From Dipylidium caninum (lineage: Eukaryota > Platyhelminthes > Cestoda > Cyclophyllidea > Dipylidiidae): a stretch of 64,000 nucleotides of DNA. Positions 10,986-24,213 of this stretch are shown piece after piece. The stretch covers positions 496,001 to 560,000 of the forward strand of contig QEYB01000921.1 of NCBI GenBank assembly GCA_017562135.1, written 5' to 3'. A model generated the notes under the pieces. The model worked only from the letters and a program-made list of their open reading frames with translations, was not told the origin of the DNA and did no database searches. Position 1 is the first letter of the stretch. The number at the start of each line of letters is the position of its first letter. The position numbers and the translations under genes are program-made.

Positions 10986-13545
10986 TGATGTAGCTAACAG
11001 CGAGTGTTTGTTTGAAAAACCAAGGCGTGAGGTGAGTGGAAATGCCGGCCAGTTAGGGCAAAATACTCCGGTCTGCTACTCGAGGCTTTCCTCACAAGTT
11101 CAACAACTTCGGGCGACTTTCGTAGCTGCGTCAACTTAAAGTGCTGCAAATCGGAACCTCGCAAAAAAAATATGGCTTTTCAGTGTGGCGTCCAGTGGAC
11201 TTGACGACTTTAAACCCTGTAAAGTTCTGCCCGTTTTTGTGACAATTTTTGATACGTAGTACATGTCTGTTCGTCACTGTATTTTATACGAGTCTCAACC
11301 AAGGGAGAAATGCTACAAAGGCATGTAGAAATTTGTTGAAAGTATTTGGGGAAGGTGCACTTTCTGTTGGGATATGTAGATGAAGATTTTAAAAATCAGA
11401 AAGAGGTGATTCTGACCCTCCCGATGAGTTGCATTCTGCGCGAACGTCTTTGATCGCCGACGATGGTGTTGAGCCCGCGTTGGATCTGAGATCGCAGAAA
11501 GGCCTAATTTAGCTCATCAAGACAATTCCGATGACATGCGAAGGAGAAGGTTGACGGGGGGATGGTCAAGAAGGGTGCCACGTGAATGAACTCAGAAGAG
11601 TCTCGATGTTAGGGTGGTCATTTGCACATCTCTGCACAGGAGCCCGTCATTAACCGGATGACAACACAAGGAAAGGGGAACATTGTGAGCCTGAAGAATT
11701 TTGTCCTTCTGCCCCTAAAGCAGAAGGTAGTACATTCGAGGATAAATGCATTGTCAGCTTTTAAATGCGAAAGGAAAGCCCAAATCTGGGAATAGTTGTC
11801 TGCAACCAGATGATTTAAAGACAGCCGTCCAAGGAAATAGGCGAGCGATGTTTGGAAGGAAGGACATCTTACATGACGAGTGGCGACATGCTACTTTGGG
11901 GACTCGTCAGAGAAGTGCAGAATTGGCCTGGGAAATTCTGACGCATCCATCATATTCCACGGACTCCGTAGCCCCCACTCGCTCCCGGCTATCACTGAAT
12001 TTTGGTCTTGCAAATTTTTTCTTAAGGAGTAGAAAATTCTAAAAACGAGAGGTTTTGAAGCAAACTCCCTTGCAACTTTTCGCACCATAAGATGAAGCAT
12101 AAGTTTTAAAAATGGGATAAACACACTGTGTCCTCACGTTACCAAGAAGACACTAATAGATAGGATAATTATATTATTCAAAATTTGCACGTAGAAAAAT
12201 TGTAATTTGTTTTATTTAAGGCACGGACAGAACCCTCCGGCAGACCTTATGCAATACCCGGAGGCCTGTCGAGTGATACACAAAACAAATGGATCACTGC
12301 AAATGAATGAGAAGCTTTTTCCCCAATCGCGATAGATGGCAGCAGAGAGAGGCGTTAGAGGACGGTAGTCCGCTCTGACAATGAACTCGGCAGTCGCCTC
12401 ACTCGATGGGGAACGTTATTCGTCACCCTCCGGTCCTCCTCTTCCTCCTCGTGGTCGTCCTCGTCAGCCTTTTTTCTTCCCCCCACAAAGTGCTTCTACG
12501 GCTAATGAAGAGTTTGAGTCGTAAAAAGTATGGAAGTACTAATGTTTATGTCTTGGTAGAATGGAGTAGCTCTGAAAAATGTTCGCCTCCTTATGAACCG
12601 CGTAAAACAATTGGGCGGAAGTGGCACCAGGAGCCAGAATAGGAGTCGGGGGTGTGAAAGGAACTCGTCCTCAGCATGCACGCACCACTTTGTTGTCACC
12701 ACGTGAGACATCTGGCAACCGTCCACCTTCGGGGTTGGCAGGCCAAAGAAGATGCAGATGATTTTGAAACGAGCCCTTCCATCGTCTTATTCTCACAACA
12801 AAGCATATTTTTGGTGCAGATTAAGGTTAATCATAAAATAAACTCCATATCATCTGCGTCGGAAACGCTCGCAGATGGCTTCTCCAAAACCACGATTTTG
12901 CGTTTTCGGGTGATGGAACTTTTGGACTGGCCAAGGTGGCGTACTCATCTACGAGGTGCAACGGAAATTTGGATGCAGGGAGTAGAAAGTGTTGCAATGA
13001 CCTCCGGGTTATCTACTCTATCTACTCTGCGCTGTTGTTGTTGAGGCCGCCTACCTTCTCCTCTCTCTCTCTCTCAACCCTCAGGAGACAATTCAAGCAA
13101 AAGTAGCTTCCATGCAGATGTCCCGAACCCCGTCCAACTGGAGGAAGTCAGGAGAACGAGGCAGCGGGGTTTGGGGGCGGGGTGGTGGAAACTGGTTGAT
13201 ATCCTATCGCCCGAGGCGCCAAAGTCCCGAATCCGCATGTCCTCTTTCCCAGGCTATCACGAAGGTGACGCGGTAAGGTCGGCAAGCGACACGTCTCCTT
13301 CGACGACTATACCACTGTCCACACGAATAAGTACGCGTCAAGAGCGTAGAAGCACGTAATCAAGCGCCGAGTAGCCTGGCACTAGTGATGGGGACTTGAA
13401 AGAATTGTTTGCACGCAGCGCTAATGCGAACGGCGTGAAGAAAGATAATTTTTTGTCTCTCTATGCCCTTGACAAAGTAACAACTGGAAGTAAACAGTTA
13501 TGATCGTTAACGGTGGAGTTTAATGGTCGTTGCAATTGGGTCAAT

Positions 13546-13567
13546 TGTGTGTGTGTGTGTGTGTGTG
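13546..13567 (+). repeat. (TG)11 microsatellite
   Basis: An uninterrupted TG dinucleotide tract. The small frames that cross it are artefacts of the repeat. Confidence 0.9.
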
Positions 13568-14550
13568 GTGGGGCTGAACACTGCCTGTCATTTTCTTTCA
13601 AAACAGTTGAATTTCCAAAGGGGCGTAAGCATGAGCAGCAGGTGAATATTTCGCCGGCGAATGGGAGATTTTGGGCAATTTCAAGCACGGGAATTTGAAC
13701 TAGCACGGTCGCCTCATCACCATCACCACCGCCATCAGCAGCAGCATCGTGCAGGTTCTTAGGTGTTAAAGAAAAAGCCAGGCAGGGGCGTTTTCATTGC
13801 CGTGGGAGTCGAGACCTCTGCATTGTCGATCATAATAATGGGTTATGTGTTTTCCGGGCCATAAGATGCACCACGGCAAAGTAATTGCGCAGCACTGGAA
13901 AAGTGAGACAAATTGGAGGTAGACGCTGATGCACTTCCTCGGGGCGTTAGTTTCGACTTCGCATACACAGTGTACGATGGCCGAAGAACAGTGGTGATGA
14001 GGCGAGCAACTTGTGCTGCGAAAGTCCAAATGGTGGGTTGACACGATTGGGCAATAAGACTTCCGCCAGAAGATCTGAAGGAACTAAACCTTTCCGCCTT
14101 CTTCGTTCTCCAACGAACTTAGAAGAAACCTCGGTTCTCACACAGCCTTCCTGGCCCCCCACCAGCCCCACTGATGTCTCGACGCCAAGGTCCATATTGA
14201 GTCAAAGTCGTAGTCGAAATATGCGCCCAGTATGTTCGGTCCAGCGCCTTCGGTAAACTGTAACCACACTTTTTAAAAGGGCAGCCGTGTGCTATGTTTT
14301 CTCGGTCCACTTGCTGGCAGGTGAAGTTTGTGCCCAGCTTCGTAATCGACTCGAATCCAAAACTTAGCTGAGGTTTAATCAAAGGAGCGGTTAAAACACG
14401 AAATACTTTAGGGAGAATTTGGTTTTAACTCGAGCCTACTCTAAGGTCAACTTAAACTTCAAACACCGTCCCGTGCGCCGAGACGGAATCGTCTGCCACT
14501 TCACTAACTGGTAAATGTCGTAGGAAATCGAAAATAAGATCATAATTTAT

Positions 14551-14576
14551 GGCCGGGGTGAAGGGCCGGGGTGAAG
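14551..14576 (+). repeat. Two tandem copies of a 13-bp unit
   Basis: The 13-bp unit ggccggggtgaag occurs twice head to tail with no mismatch. It looks like a recent small tandem duplication. Confidence 0.9.
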
Positions 14577-17500
14577 GGGAACTCGTCAACTGTGGGCTAA
14601 ACGACGCTCCCCAACTGCGGCGAAGAAGCGCTTCAAGGCGGTGATTCGCCATAAGTGGTGAGCGTTGCGATCCGCAGTCGGTGAATCACTGCTGAATGAA
14701 CCTCCTCTAAGCCCATAGTTCAGAATATATAAATTTAGATTTTGGGAACCGCCGAAAGAAATAATGGCCTATCTGCCCTCGGTCACAGTCGTTTGTCATC
14801 GTCATCGTCGTAGGTGCACACGAAGGGGACTGTAGGCGCTGTAAAAACGTAAGGCCTGAGTTGAAGCAGAGCCCCACAGCACTGCAATCTACGCTTCCGA
14901 GGGCGCCATGTGAGATGATTTACTTAAGCCCGGCCACTCACTGGTGAGGTGACGCTTATCAAGCGGTTAAACAGATTCTTCAGGCGTGAGGTAATCTAGT
15001 AATTTGGGCATCGGCTTGCTTGAATTACCCGTGGATGGAATGCCTTAAGTTTTGGCGGCGCCACTCGCGAAGGCGGATGGAATTCTTGGAAATGACTCGT
15101 CAAATACGATGTTACCGGCACAGTGTGGGCCCTCACAAGACATCGTAAGCATGATAAAAAAGGGTGTTTTATTTAAATAGGCACAGCTCAGAGGGGCCTT
15201 GCTTTCCTTCTATTCCCTTTTTTGTACAACGCAACAATTGAGCAATTTATTAGTCTGGAAACTATGAAACGGACGTTTTTTTGTTTAGGCAGTGTTCGAT
15301 TGCGTGGCAAGGTACACTTGATGGTGATTTAAACATTTTAAAAGGGGTATTATCGCCCATTTAGTGAATTCCTCCAAATCTGTACTCCACCGTATTTAGT
15401 TTTATTGCTGAAAAAAATTGATACCAACGCGATTAACACCTGCTTTTTGTATACCAATTTAAACGCAATAAGAGGGCAGCTCAAGTTTCACGGTATATCT
15501 TCCATGCTTTCGCAAATGGTGCTGCTAATGAAAGAAGTGCTCGATCATGGTTTCAAAAAAAAAAATAGGAGCGTCGTTAAGGCTCCTCGCATCGAGAAAG
15601 CCCGCCGACTTGCGTTGGCAACGAGGAGGAAATAAGGACGACGCCTATGGAAAACGATTTGCACGCGCGACTATTCGCGAAGTTGGCTCTCAACGATGAA
15701 CTGGTCATCCATAGGGCCGTGCTTGTGTTCAAACATCTGCGTAGAATAAAGAAGACAAAAACGGAGGAAGCACCTGCGCCAACAGTACGAAGTGGCGCAT
15801 GTGGCGATGATCTTTGCAGCCTCCTTTGCATCACACAATTACCGCCTTGTTTACACCCAGTCGAAAAAGACCAAGAGAATGGGTAAACAAGAATACAGTC
15901 CTCAGGTCGAAATTTTGTTGGAAACAAAGGATTCTGGCTAGCGTAGGGGGGAATACCCACGGAGGGAACTGTTTTTCTCCCCGCCCCCTCCCCCAACCCG
16001 GCGAATGCGTAACAGCGGCGGAGTTCCATTGCCTTACATGAATTTGACGTCATTCAAGAGAAACTTGTGGAGAAAACAACCAGCGCCGCATGACAACGCA
16101 TGTCGATCACATGAAGTTCAACTTATTGTTGACAAATTATGTGGCTTTGCCACAGGAGGAAGTTTACCACATCTACGACTCACTGCAACCGTCTTCTTAA
16201 TTGATAGTTGTTTTTAAGAAAAAAATATATATATTTCAGCTACCCACATGGTAGTGTAAATGACTTTGATTCGTTGATTAACTTAAAAATGGTTTTTTTT
16301 GGAGTGGATCGTAGATATAGGTGTGAATTATTTCTATTGAATATAATAAATAATGTGAGAAAGTGCGCTCTCTGCTCTTTCCTCATGTTCAACTCCAGTT
16401 TCACGGTGTCCAACGCAATAGTTCAGAACGAAGCCGATGCCAAAGGGAAAGAGGCGACGTAACAGAGATCTTACACTTGCGTGGAGTGAGTTCTGTGCTG
16501 GGGGAGAACAAAAAGGCGTTAAATGCGACTTGCGGCAATTAAAAAGGAGACCAGTCGCTGTCAAGAAGGGACCAATGGGCCTCAGGCATCCTTTATTCTG
16601 CTCTGCCTTCGTGGCCACCCTCCCTGTCCTGCTGCCTGTCAGCGCCACTCATATATTAAGGGAGGGCGCTTTCGTGCCGACAAGACGCAGTGCCCCATAT
16701 TTATAAATGTCACATGTCACTGTCACTAATATCCTCTCTCGACGAGGATTCCCTATCCGAAATTTGAGGAAATTGACGACGGTTCAGGTGTCCAATCTAG
16801 CTGCTGGCTCACTTGTGCGGAAGGTGCATTGACCGGAGGTGCTCTCGAACCTCTGAGGAAACGCGTATTAGTCCCGTCTGCGCATGTACTTGTTGAGACC
16901 GCGCAAAACTCCCACCTAAATGCCAACCGACACACACTGGTGAAGCGCGGATTGTGAGTTTCAAAGGAAGCGCCGCAAAAGTGACGAGGTGTTTCGGTTC
17001 GACCGAGTTTAGAAGTCAAGACTACAGGCGTGTTGGCGGTCGAAAGCACCTGCTACTTCGCAGATGCGCCTAATGCGAGAGCTCGTTTCTTGTCATTTCA
17101 AACTGTACTGCCACTTGGCCAGTCGACCAGACTAAACTCTCCCCGGTCTCACTTTCAACCGCGTAAAACAGTAAACAGGCTTAACACCAGCAAAGTCATC
17201 CGACCATTTATTACAAAAAGTGTCATTCTACCCGCGAGAACGGTAAAAGCTGTGTTATCAAATGAAGGCGAGCGTTTTTGCCCGCGCCTTACAAGTTAAT
17301 TTCTACTAAGCGAATGAATTGATGCGTCATTAAAAGGACAATGAGTTGCAAGAGTCCAAAATCAAACTGGAAAATCCTCGAAAAGTGGAACATCCACCCT
17401 CCTCAGCTGTTTGTCAGGGCCGGTATTGTCCAGCGCGGACAAACCACAACTTCACCACGCGTAGGACAGAAGGAGAGAGTGCCGATTCTGTTCTACCGCA

Positions 17501-18061
17501 CCCGTCGTGAGAACAGAGACGCAGATGGATTAAGAGGGTTTCTACTCTGCCTAGTTTGTTGGAAGACGTTCTGTGTCGTGGCGATGACCTCCTCTGGAGG
17601 TCTTCATCACTGTCCCCACCAAATGATGAAATGATGAGATGATGAAACTCTTAGTTGTCACTCTTCTCTTCTCCGTATTTCTGCAATGCGAGTGTTTTTA
17701 CCTAGCATTTGTGACAATAGGCGATGCAATATTTTAACCCCCCGAGAAGGGAGAGAAAAATCATCTTCTTAACTGCCTCGAGAGATAGAAGACACGATCT
17801 GGCGACCAATGAATTGAAGGGCAACAACCGCGTGGGAAGAGCCGATCTCCTTCTGCCTTGCAACAGTCGGCTACACTTTTACGACTGGTAAAGTCTGTTT
17901 CTAGGGGAGGAAAGCACTTCAGCCCTGTCTTGCCAAAGCACTTAACAGGAAGTGTTAGTTCACCTCAGAACAGCTACGGCTTGTAAAAATTTCATCTGAT
18001 GATTGTCTTGTTCACAAGCTGCAAAAAAATATGCCTCAAAAGTTGCTTAAAAAGACAGCCA

Positions 18062-18649
18062 CTATGGGTCGAAAAGATGCCTGATGAAGGAATAGAATGA
18101 AGATGAGCAGCGGAAAGCTGCCCACAGGACACAAAGGCCTTGGAAGGGGTTCCACACTGGAGCGCGTGGACGTCCGAAGTCCTCATCCCCTTCGCTATGC
18201 TTATAGTTGGAGGACGAAGAGTCGATTTGATCTAAAATTAGTCTCACTTCCCGCTCCCCAACACACGAATTTAACTTATTTAGTCTGGTGATGAGGAGAA
18301 AAAGGTGCTCTTTCAGTCGTTGTAGCGAGTGGGGAGACAGAAAACTTTTGCAACCTCTGAGCAATACATCATTCACAATGTGGTACCCACGACTCAACAC
18401 TGTGGGCTTTTTGAGTAAAAAGTTCTCGGTAGAAGAGAGGAAAGAATCACATTGAGCCCATGGCTTACTGTCGATCGAATGAATTCGGGCGCGTTGCACT
18501 TCGGGGTGGGAAAAGCAAAGTGTTGACGGGGAAGAAGAAAGTGTCAAGTGGCGCAAGAAGAAGGCCACTGACGTAGCGGACCGTGGCTGTTTTTGGTTAG
18601 GCTTAGAGGGAAGGATGCAAGAGCTAAGGGAAAAGTACATTGAACCCAT
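18062..18649 (-). CDS. 195-codon open frame, uncertain
   Basis: This is a long uninterrupted minus-strand frame by the standards of the window. It is Ser/Leu-rich and its end contains an acidic run, SEGDEDFGR. I see no known domain, signal peptide or membrane segment. The frame could be a single coding exon or a chance opening; one frame of this length by chance over 64 kb and six frames would not be surprising. Confidence 0.2.
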   Translation of the reverse strand: MGSMYFSLSSCILPSKPNQKQPRSATSVAFFLRHLTLSSSPSTLCFSHPEVQRARIHSIDSKPWAQCDSFLSSTENFLLKKPTVLSRGYHIVNDVLLRGCKSFLSPHSLQRLKEHLFLLITRLNKLNSCVGEREVRLILDQIDSSSSNYKHSEGDEDFGRPRAPVWNPFQGLCVLWAAFRCSSSFYSFIRHLFDP

Positions 18650-18771
18650 CTCCTCTTGCCTGTAACAGCGTTGGAGTGTTGCCCCTCGGCGAGAGGAACC
18701 GCCGAGTGTCTTCTCTGTCGGCTGCGGTCACACTGTCTGACCGAAGAGTTTCTGTGACGAGGAGCTCCAAA

Positions 18772-19546
18772 ATGCCTGGACTCGTGGATGAAGAGAAGAG
18801 GAGTTCGGCAACCTCTGCGCCAAAACAAAAGGTGAGCAGGTCTGTCTGTCAGCTGTCACATACTAAATAACTCTGATGTATTTTAATATCGCCATGACAG
18901 CGCTGTTAATTACTCAAATGACTTGATTTATGAGAAGTGACGTGCTCGGTGGGTCGAGCAACATTTACCAGTGAAAATGATGGACAATGGTTAAAATTAA
19001 CTTTTCTCCGATAGTAAATGACCCCCAACGGAATACCGAGAATGATATTTTGAGCACACTTTACTGGTCAACTAGTCAGTCGGCGTGTTAATAGCGGCAC
19101 GAAGGTGTTTGACAACGCCTTCCATTGCTGGGCCCCCACGAGGGAACTGGACGCCTTTCACAGGCATGTCGAGGCAGGCCTTAATAACTTAATAGCTTTT
19201 CAACAGAGAGAACACTTGTGAAAACATAAAATACTTGTTATTGTTGCCCACTTTGGTCTCGGGGTACTGTTGCGGCATTTCTCGAGGGTAGAAGCATTTG
19301 TTCGCTTCTTCGAAGTTTAAATATGCATCCTAATTGTCCGCAGCCACTCACTCGACGCCGGTGGCGCCCTGGCCAAAGGGCTCCGTCCAAACGCCACCTT
19401 CGCGCCACACTCCAGCCGAGGTCTTCCGCCTTGACCGCGGCCTCGTGGCTGGAAGTACGAGACGCGTTAACGCAAACAACGGGCATTGCATTAGGCGCAT
19501 CTTATATTTCCGCTAGAGAGTCAACTTATCGTCACTATTCACTGTG
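18772..19546 (+). CDS. Possible first two exons of an unidentified gene
   Basis: ATG at 18772 sits in a good context (ccaaaATGcc) and opens a 20-codon exon, MPGLVDEEKRSSATSAPKQK, ending at a consensus donor (aag|gtgagc). A strong acceptor (gtccgcag) at 19343 begins a second exon in the matching phase. That exon stays open for 67 codons to a gtaagc donor at 19547. The second exon is arginine-rich and GC-rich and is also open in other frames on both strands, so its reading is less certain than the first. No further exon was found and no family was recognised. Confidence 0.35.
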
Positions 19547-20028
19547 GTAAGCACAAAAATGGCAATTTATCCACTTCTGTCCAAAGTTATCCAAGGACGA
19601 AGTACTATGGAGGTAAGTTCAGAGGTATAAATGATAAAAAACACGGTTTAGGTGCTCAAAAAAAACAGGCTGTGACGTGTTCCCTTCCATTGAGCCTCAA
19701 TCGAGCTATCTTGAGGGAGACAAACTAAACTTTGTCTATAAAACACTCGACCGGATTGATGTCTACGCCGGCAGCAACCGCCTCTGCAGCCTGGTTTTTC
19801 ATTATAATGGCAGAGAATAAAGTCACGGCTTGGAAAGGCGCCTTATCTCTGTATTATCACTTCATTCTTAGCCAAAGGGCTCTGCTTCCGCTCGCCCTCC
19901 GCTTGGAGAAGTTTGTTTGGATCGAGGCGGTGCTTCTTAGGCGCAACAGAGGAGGCGACGGCGGAACCGTCAAACTCAAAACGGCAATAACTTTGACTTC
20001 GTTAATTGACGGCTGAAGTGTACTAGAA

Positions 20029-20175
20029 TTATGAGGAGGGTACGCGATGCCGACCACCCGAAGTGGGAATCGGTGATGGAAAAATGGGGATAACCGAGTT
20101 GCGTCCAATTTGAGCGCCTCCCTCGTCGATTTGGTCCATAATTTGGGGAAGTACTTGATTCACAAAGTGCTGAGC
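20029..20175 (-). CDS. Probable last exon of an unidentified minus-strand gene
   Basis: A strong acceptor (pyrimidine-rich, ending in ctgcag) opens a 48-codon frame beginning AQHFVNQVLPQIMDQIDEGG and ending RHRVPSS before a stop. The composition looks protein-like: amphipathic helix, then a proline-rich tail. I do not recognise the protein. It may belong to the same gene as the exon at 21414-21626, but the phases do not fix that. Confidence 0.38.
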   Translation of the reverse strand, partial: AQHFVNQVLPQIMDQIDEGGAQIGRNSVIPIFPSPIPTSGGRHRVPSS

Positions 20176-21413
20176 CTGCAGGTAGCACAGGCAAGTGCAA
20201 ATAGAGTGGCAAGGAAATTGATGGGTCAAAGAAGAAGAAGAGGAACGTCTTAAGCCCGACCAGCATCGCCTTCTTCATTCAGTGGCTCTCCCCGCTTCTA
20301 CCGAGCTTCGTCCTCATTTCCTTAACGTCGACGGTTTCTTGTGGAGGGGATTGACATCGCTGCATGTAAAGTCGAGGGTTAGGTGATATCGAGAGAAAAT
20401 GCCTCTTTTGTCTCCGTGAGGCTCTCACTAGCGATAGACCAAAATTTTTCATGTCTCCACCATGTCGGAGCAACGACTTAACCTGGGAAAGCGCAGGGCA
20501 AGAAGCTCGAATCAATCACAGTCTCTGGCTAATTGAGGCGTTTTACGTCTATTTTCGTTTCACTTCCCCTTATTTTTTTGCGGCACCTTCAATTGGCCAG
20601 CCGCCTAGAAGCCTTAAATCATAACAAAATCCCTCTTGCATGATTTGTCGGATATTCACCAAGACTACCCTTGAAAATTGCTACTCGTCTGAGAGGTAGC
20701 CACTCTCACCCTTTCCAAGGTATAAAAATTGGTGAGGAAAATGTCCACATACTCGCCCAACACCTCGTCTCAATGCCCAAATGACTACTCGGATAAGCGG
20801 CAGAGCAATTCAGGAAGCACCAAGGAAGCATTGTAACTAGGACCGTAGAAATACACCCCAACTTTTTGTCTTAATTCCATAGCAATGTAAGGTGTTACCC
20901 TTAAAACATCAAAGTTTACGATTAACATTGTCTCTGATGTTCCATTGAAACACTCCTGCTCTTTGGGAGAGTGTGACTGTTTGGGACCTTCAGAATGCTC
21001 AGTTTTTGAGTACAAGAGAGCTGTCTTCCTGGTCTAAGACGTCCGACTACAGGTGTACTGCGGCCAGCGGCAGAAGTGGTGAACGTAGAAGGCGGTTCGT
21101 AATCTGGACCGAGGAGGAGCGCGGACATGAGGAGTCGGACGAGAGCACAGTGTTCAGAAGAAGAAGGTGTAACAAAAGAGTAGAAGTAACTTTTTCCCCA
21201 TGACCAGGCATAATGTCAGGCTGAGCACTTGAAAGTACTCCTAAGTTGACGTGAATTTATAAGTTGCTTGGACCCAAGACGTTTTTCATTCATTGGAGAG
21301 ACATCCCTTCCCCCAATGCTGGTAAGTTGATCTGCCTGACGATAAGGGCGAGCGGAAGGTTAACCCTCAATTAAAATGCTCAAACTAAAGCGGCTTGGTA
21401 AATTGTGGATAAA

Positions 21414-21626
21414 CTACTCAAGGCCCCATTCTGGAGGATCCCAGTAAAACTCACGATCGAGTCGGAATTGACTCTGAACAGCTATGAAACTCGGTGAGCA
21501 TGCGATGTAAGGCTTTATACAGACTCTGAACGAGTCGTTGTCTGACCAGGGAAAGGAAACGTAGGGGAAGGCAATAGTTGCAACTGTGTTTTTGCCAGAG
21601 TCCACTTTAACTTCCGTAGTAACGAG
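21414..21626 (-). CDS. Probable exon of an unidentified minus-strand gene
   Basis: After an acceptor (cacatctcag) the frame encodes 70 residues starting LVTTEVKVDSGKNTV and ending REFYWDPPEWGLE at a stop. The alternating hydrophobic pattern suggests a beta-sandwich. A phase-0 neighbour may lie upstream on the minus strand near 21950-22025 (AEFLNEYAMRGRNSRYLWK). The family is unknown. A gtagtt donor just before the stop would instead make it an internal exon. Confidence 0.35.
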   Translation of the reverse strand, partial: LVTTEVKVDSGKNTVATIAFPYVSFPWSDNDSFRVCIKPYIACSPSFIAVQSQFRLDREFYWDPPEWGLE

Positions 21627-24134
21627 CTGAGATGTGAGTAAATGCAGACTGCTAGGGCACGATTTTGAGGGGAATTCCACCATCATCACTACCGCAACGC
21701 CTCCTCCTCCAATGGTCATTGGGCGGATGAGAAAATAGCGTCCTCGACAGTTGAAAGGCTCAGACTAGTCGTCAGCTGGTTCAACTGTGGTACCAAATGC
21801 CTTTTGTACTAACTCCCAGTGAAAGTCCACTTGATTTGTTAGTCCCGACGAATTTCCTCCAGCCGAATGACCTCAATGCCACCGTCCCCATTCTATGCTT
21901 ACCGTCCCATGTGATAAAGACGCAGAAAACGGGATCAAGTCAACATGCGTGGCGTACTGACACTTTCCACAAATATCGCGAATTTCTGCCTCGCATCGCG
22001 TATTCGTTGAGGAATTCTGCCTCAGAAGGTGCAGCCTGATGGGAACAGGTGTACGATGACAAGTCTTGGCAACTTCGCTTCACCTCATTATTCGACAGCG
22101 CCAGACTTTTACCCGCCCCACGCTCCAATCAGGTATGAGGAACTACCATCCGCGACAAGTGAAAGGCCCGATTGGACGCCGCTAGCTGAAGTGCTGGGCG
22201 GAGGAGTCGGGCGAAGGCTACAGACGACAGTCATATGGTCCAGCCGTGGAGCCAGATGCCTTCGGTACCACATCCGAACGAAAATTCTACTCACCGTGTT
22301 AGTCCTGTCTGAGGGCAGGATGGAAAGTGAGATTTGTCGGAACGTAGATTTCGCTAAAGTAGAAGTGCAGAAGGCCAATCCCTTGTTATGCTCGTCATTC
22401 CCTTCCCCACTCCCTCACCTCTTGGACGATCTCAGTCATCACCAGCACCTGCATCAGCATCAGCACCACATCCTCCTTCACTGGTCATCGGAGTTGCCTC
22501 GGTTAACCTTGACTGAACCGATTCCTAATACGGCCGGTAAACAAAAGACTTCCATGTGGGCTCACTGGTGGCGGGCAGAAAGAAGTGGCTAAAGGGTGGG
22601 AAGAGGGCGGGCGGGGCAGCAAGCAGGAGTCCATTTTCCCGACAAAATCTTACCCAATAATTAACGCCAACTTGACTCTTTCTGTTAGTTAATTATGCAT
22701 GCGCTGCTGGTACCCATATTTCACTCTCATAAATTACCTTCAGGGGGACTCTGGCAACGCGAAAACAACTGCCCTCCGCGTCAAGAAGAGCCTGCAAATT
22801 GGGACTGGGCTATTATAGCCAGGACTTTTGCCCTTCGGCCTGATTAACTTCGTGGGTCTATTTAACGCGGTGCAAGGAGTGGAACCTCAAATGAGCTGAC
22901 GATCACCTTGCAGCCTGAATAATGCACCAGTGGGCACGGCCGACACCTAATTACCGCCTCCGCCGCCCTCGCCGTCGTGATGGCGTGAAGGTAAGGCATA
23001 ACCGCCTCCTCCCAGTGCTTAGCCACCACTTGCTCGCTGGACAGGACTTTCCGCTAGTTCATTAGGTGTTTCCTGCGAATTTGACAGCAAATGGGAGGGT
23101 GCCATTTAAATTCCTGTTTTTTTTCGTCCAGTAATATTTGCATCTCACGCTATCAAGGCCTGTTAACGACCGGTAGGAGGGGAAGTGGGCAGCAAGGTCG
23201 CCACCTCTTTCCATTCTACGCAGAGTAAATCGCGAATGTCACTTTCATGGCATTGTGAAACTCTAGTGTCACCGGAAAAAGTTAGACAGTCACGAGGCGG
23301 AAATGGGTCCGCGTGGGCACCGCGAGGCCATTCTCCTTTTGCTTACATCTTAATTTACCTATCCCTTTTATCAATTGTAAGCCATAGAAACATAAAACTG
23401 GACTCAAGTTCAACAGTAAGTCGTCCCTATGTTGGCTGACAGCAGAGACAATGGTTTGTAACCTGGAGAGAATATGTCCAACATGGCCGCAACACGCAGG
23501 GATCCGGGCGAGAAAGGTGGAGGTTCTGCCAGCTGATGTCCGAGATGAAATATAATATCAAGCGAATAAGCTGGAATTAGCACTCCTCAGAAAGCCACTG
23601 TTGACAGAATTGGACAAATATGAGGAGGGACAACAAGCTCGGGACTTTCAGAATGGCAAAGGTGTAAGAGAACCGAAATTTTTGCCTGCCAGTGCGGTAT
23701 CGCCATGGTAAATATCGGTCTAAGATCGGCTACAACGACAGGAAATGGAGTGTCTCTAATGCTGTTACGGTGAATCGAAACTACCGTAGATCCGCTTATG
23801 CGGTGACTACGTGAGCAGAAGTTCTTCCGCCTCGTCCACTGCGCCAATCTCGACGAGGCCATCGTGTAAATGTCTGCCACAGTGTCCTCCGTGTCATCTA
23901 ACTCTACTCACCACATAATGAATTATGAGGCTAATGTCGGCAGTGAAGGAGGGAGAAGTTTCTACTGGACAACACACAACATAAATCTGATTGGTCCTCG
24001 TCTTAGTCTTCTTTAAGGGGACTTTATAACGTGGACAAACGTGTTAGTGCGTCGAATCACCCTTATGCAACAACTAATAAGTGTAATAGGTACTTTCTGA
24101 CCGTGTTTGGACAGACTTTGTGGATTGCAAGACA

Positions 24135-24213
24135 ATGACATTTTTGAGTCTTTACATTCTACTCCTCCTTCTGCGCACAGGATACACATTTTCGGTAGAA
24201 CTATTGCAGACTG
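24135..24213 (+). CDS. First exon of the large membrane protein: signal peptide
   Basis: ATG at 24135 starts MTFLSLYILLLLLRTGYTFS, a classic signal peptide with a poly-Leu core. The exon ends at a consensus donor, ctg|gtgagt, in phase 1. An acceptor-like ggacag lies about 20 nt before the ATG, so a short leader exon or a trans-spliced leader could be joined there. Confidence 0.65.

Larger units (their letters stand above)
8443..18061. other. Long stretch with no confident gene
   Basis: Apart from the tentative minus-strand exon at 10.9 kb, the open frames here (for example 9650-9874 minus, 10467-10748 plus, 15405-15886 plus, 15577-16053 minus) are open in several frames at once and show no motif I can name. 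Simple repeats lie at 13546 and 14551. This may be intergenic DNA or intron of unrecognised genes. Confidence 0.4.

Noticed and set aside
15577..16053. 158-codon minus-strand frame and overlapping plus-strand frames at 15405-15886
   Set aside because: Three frames on both strands are open over the same stretch and none has a recognisable motif. I could not choose a coding strand.
22029..22592. 187-codon plus-strand open frame with His/Gln-rich tract
   Set aside because: It spans CAT/CAC triplet repeats near 22440-22470, has an overlapping open minus-strand frame, and shows no domain or splice support. It is more likely a chance frame.
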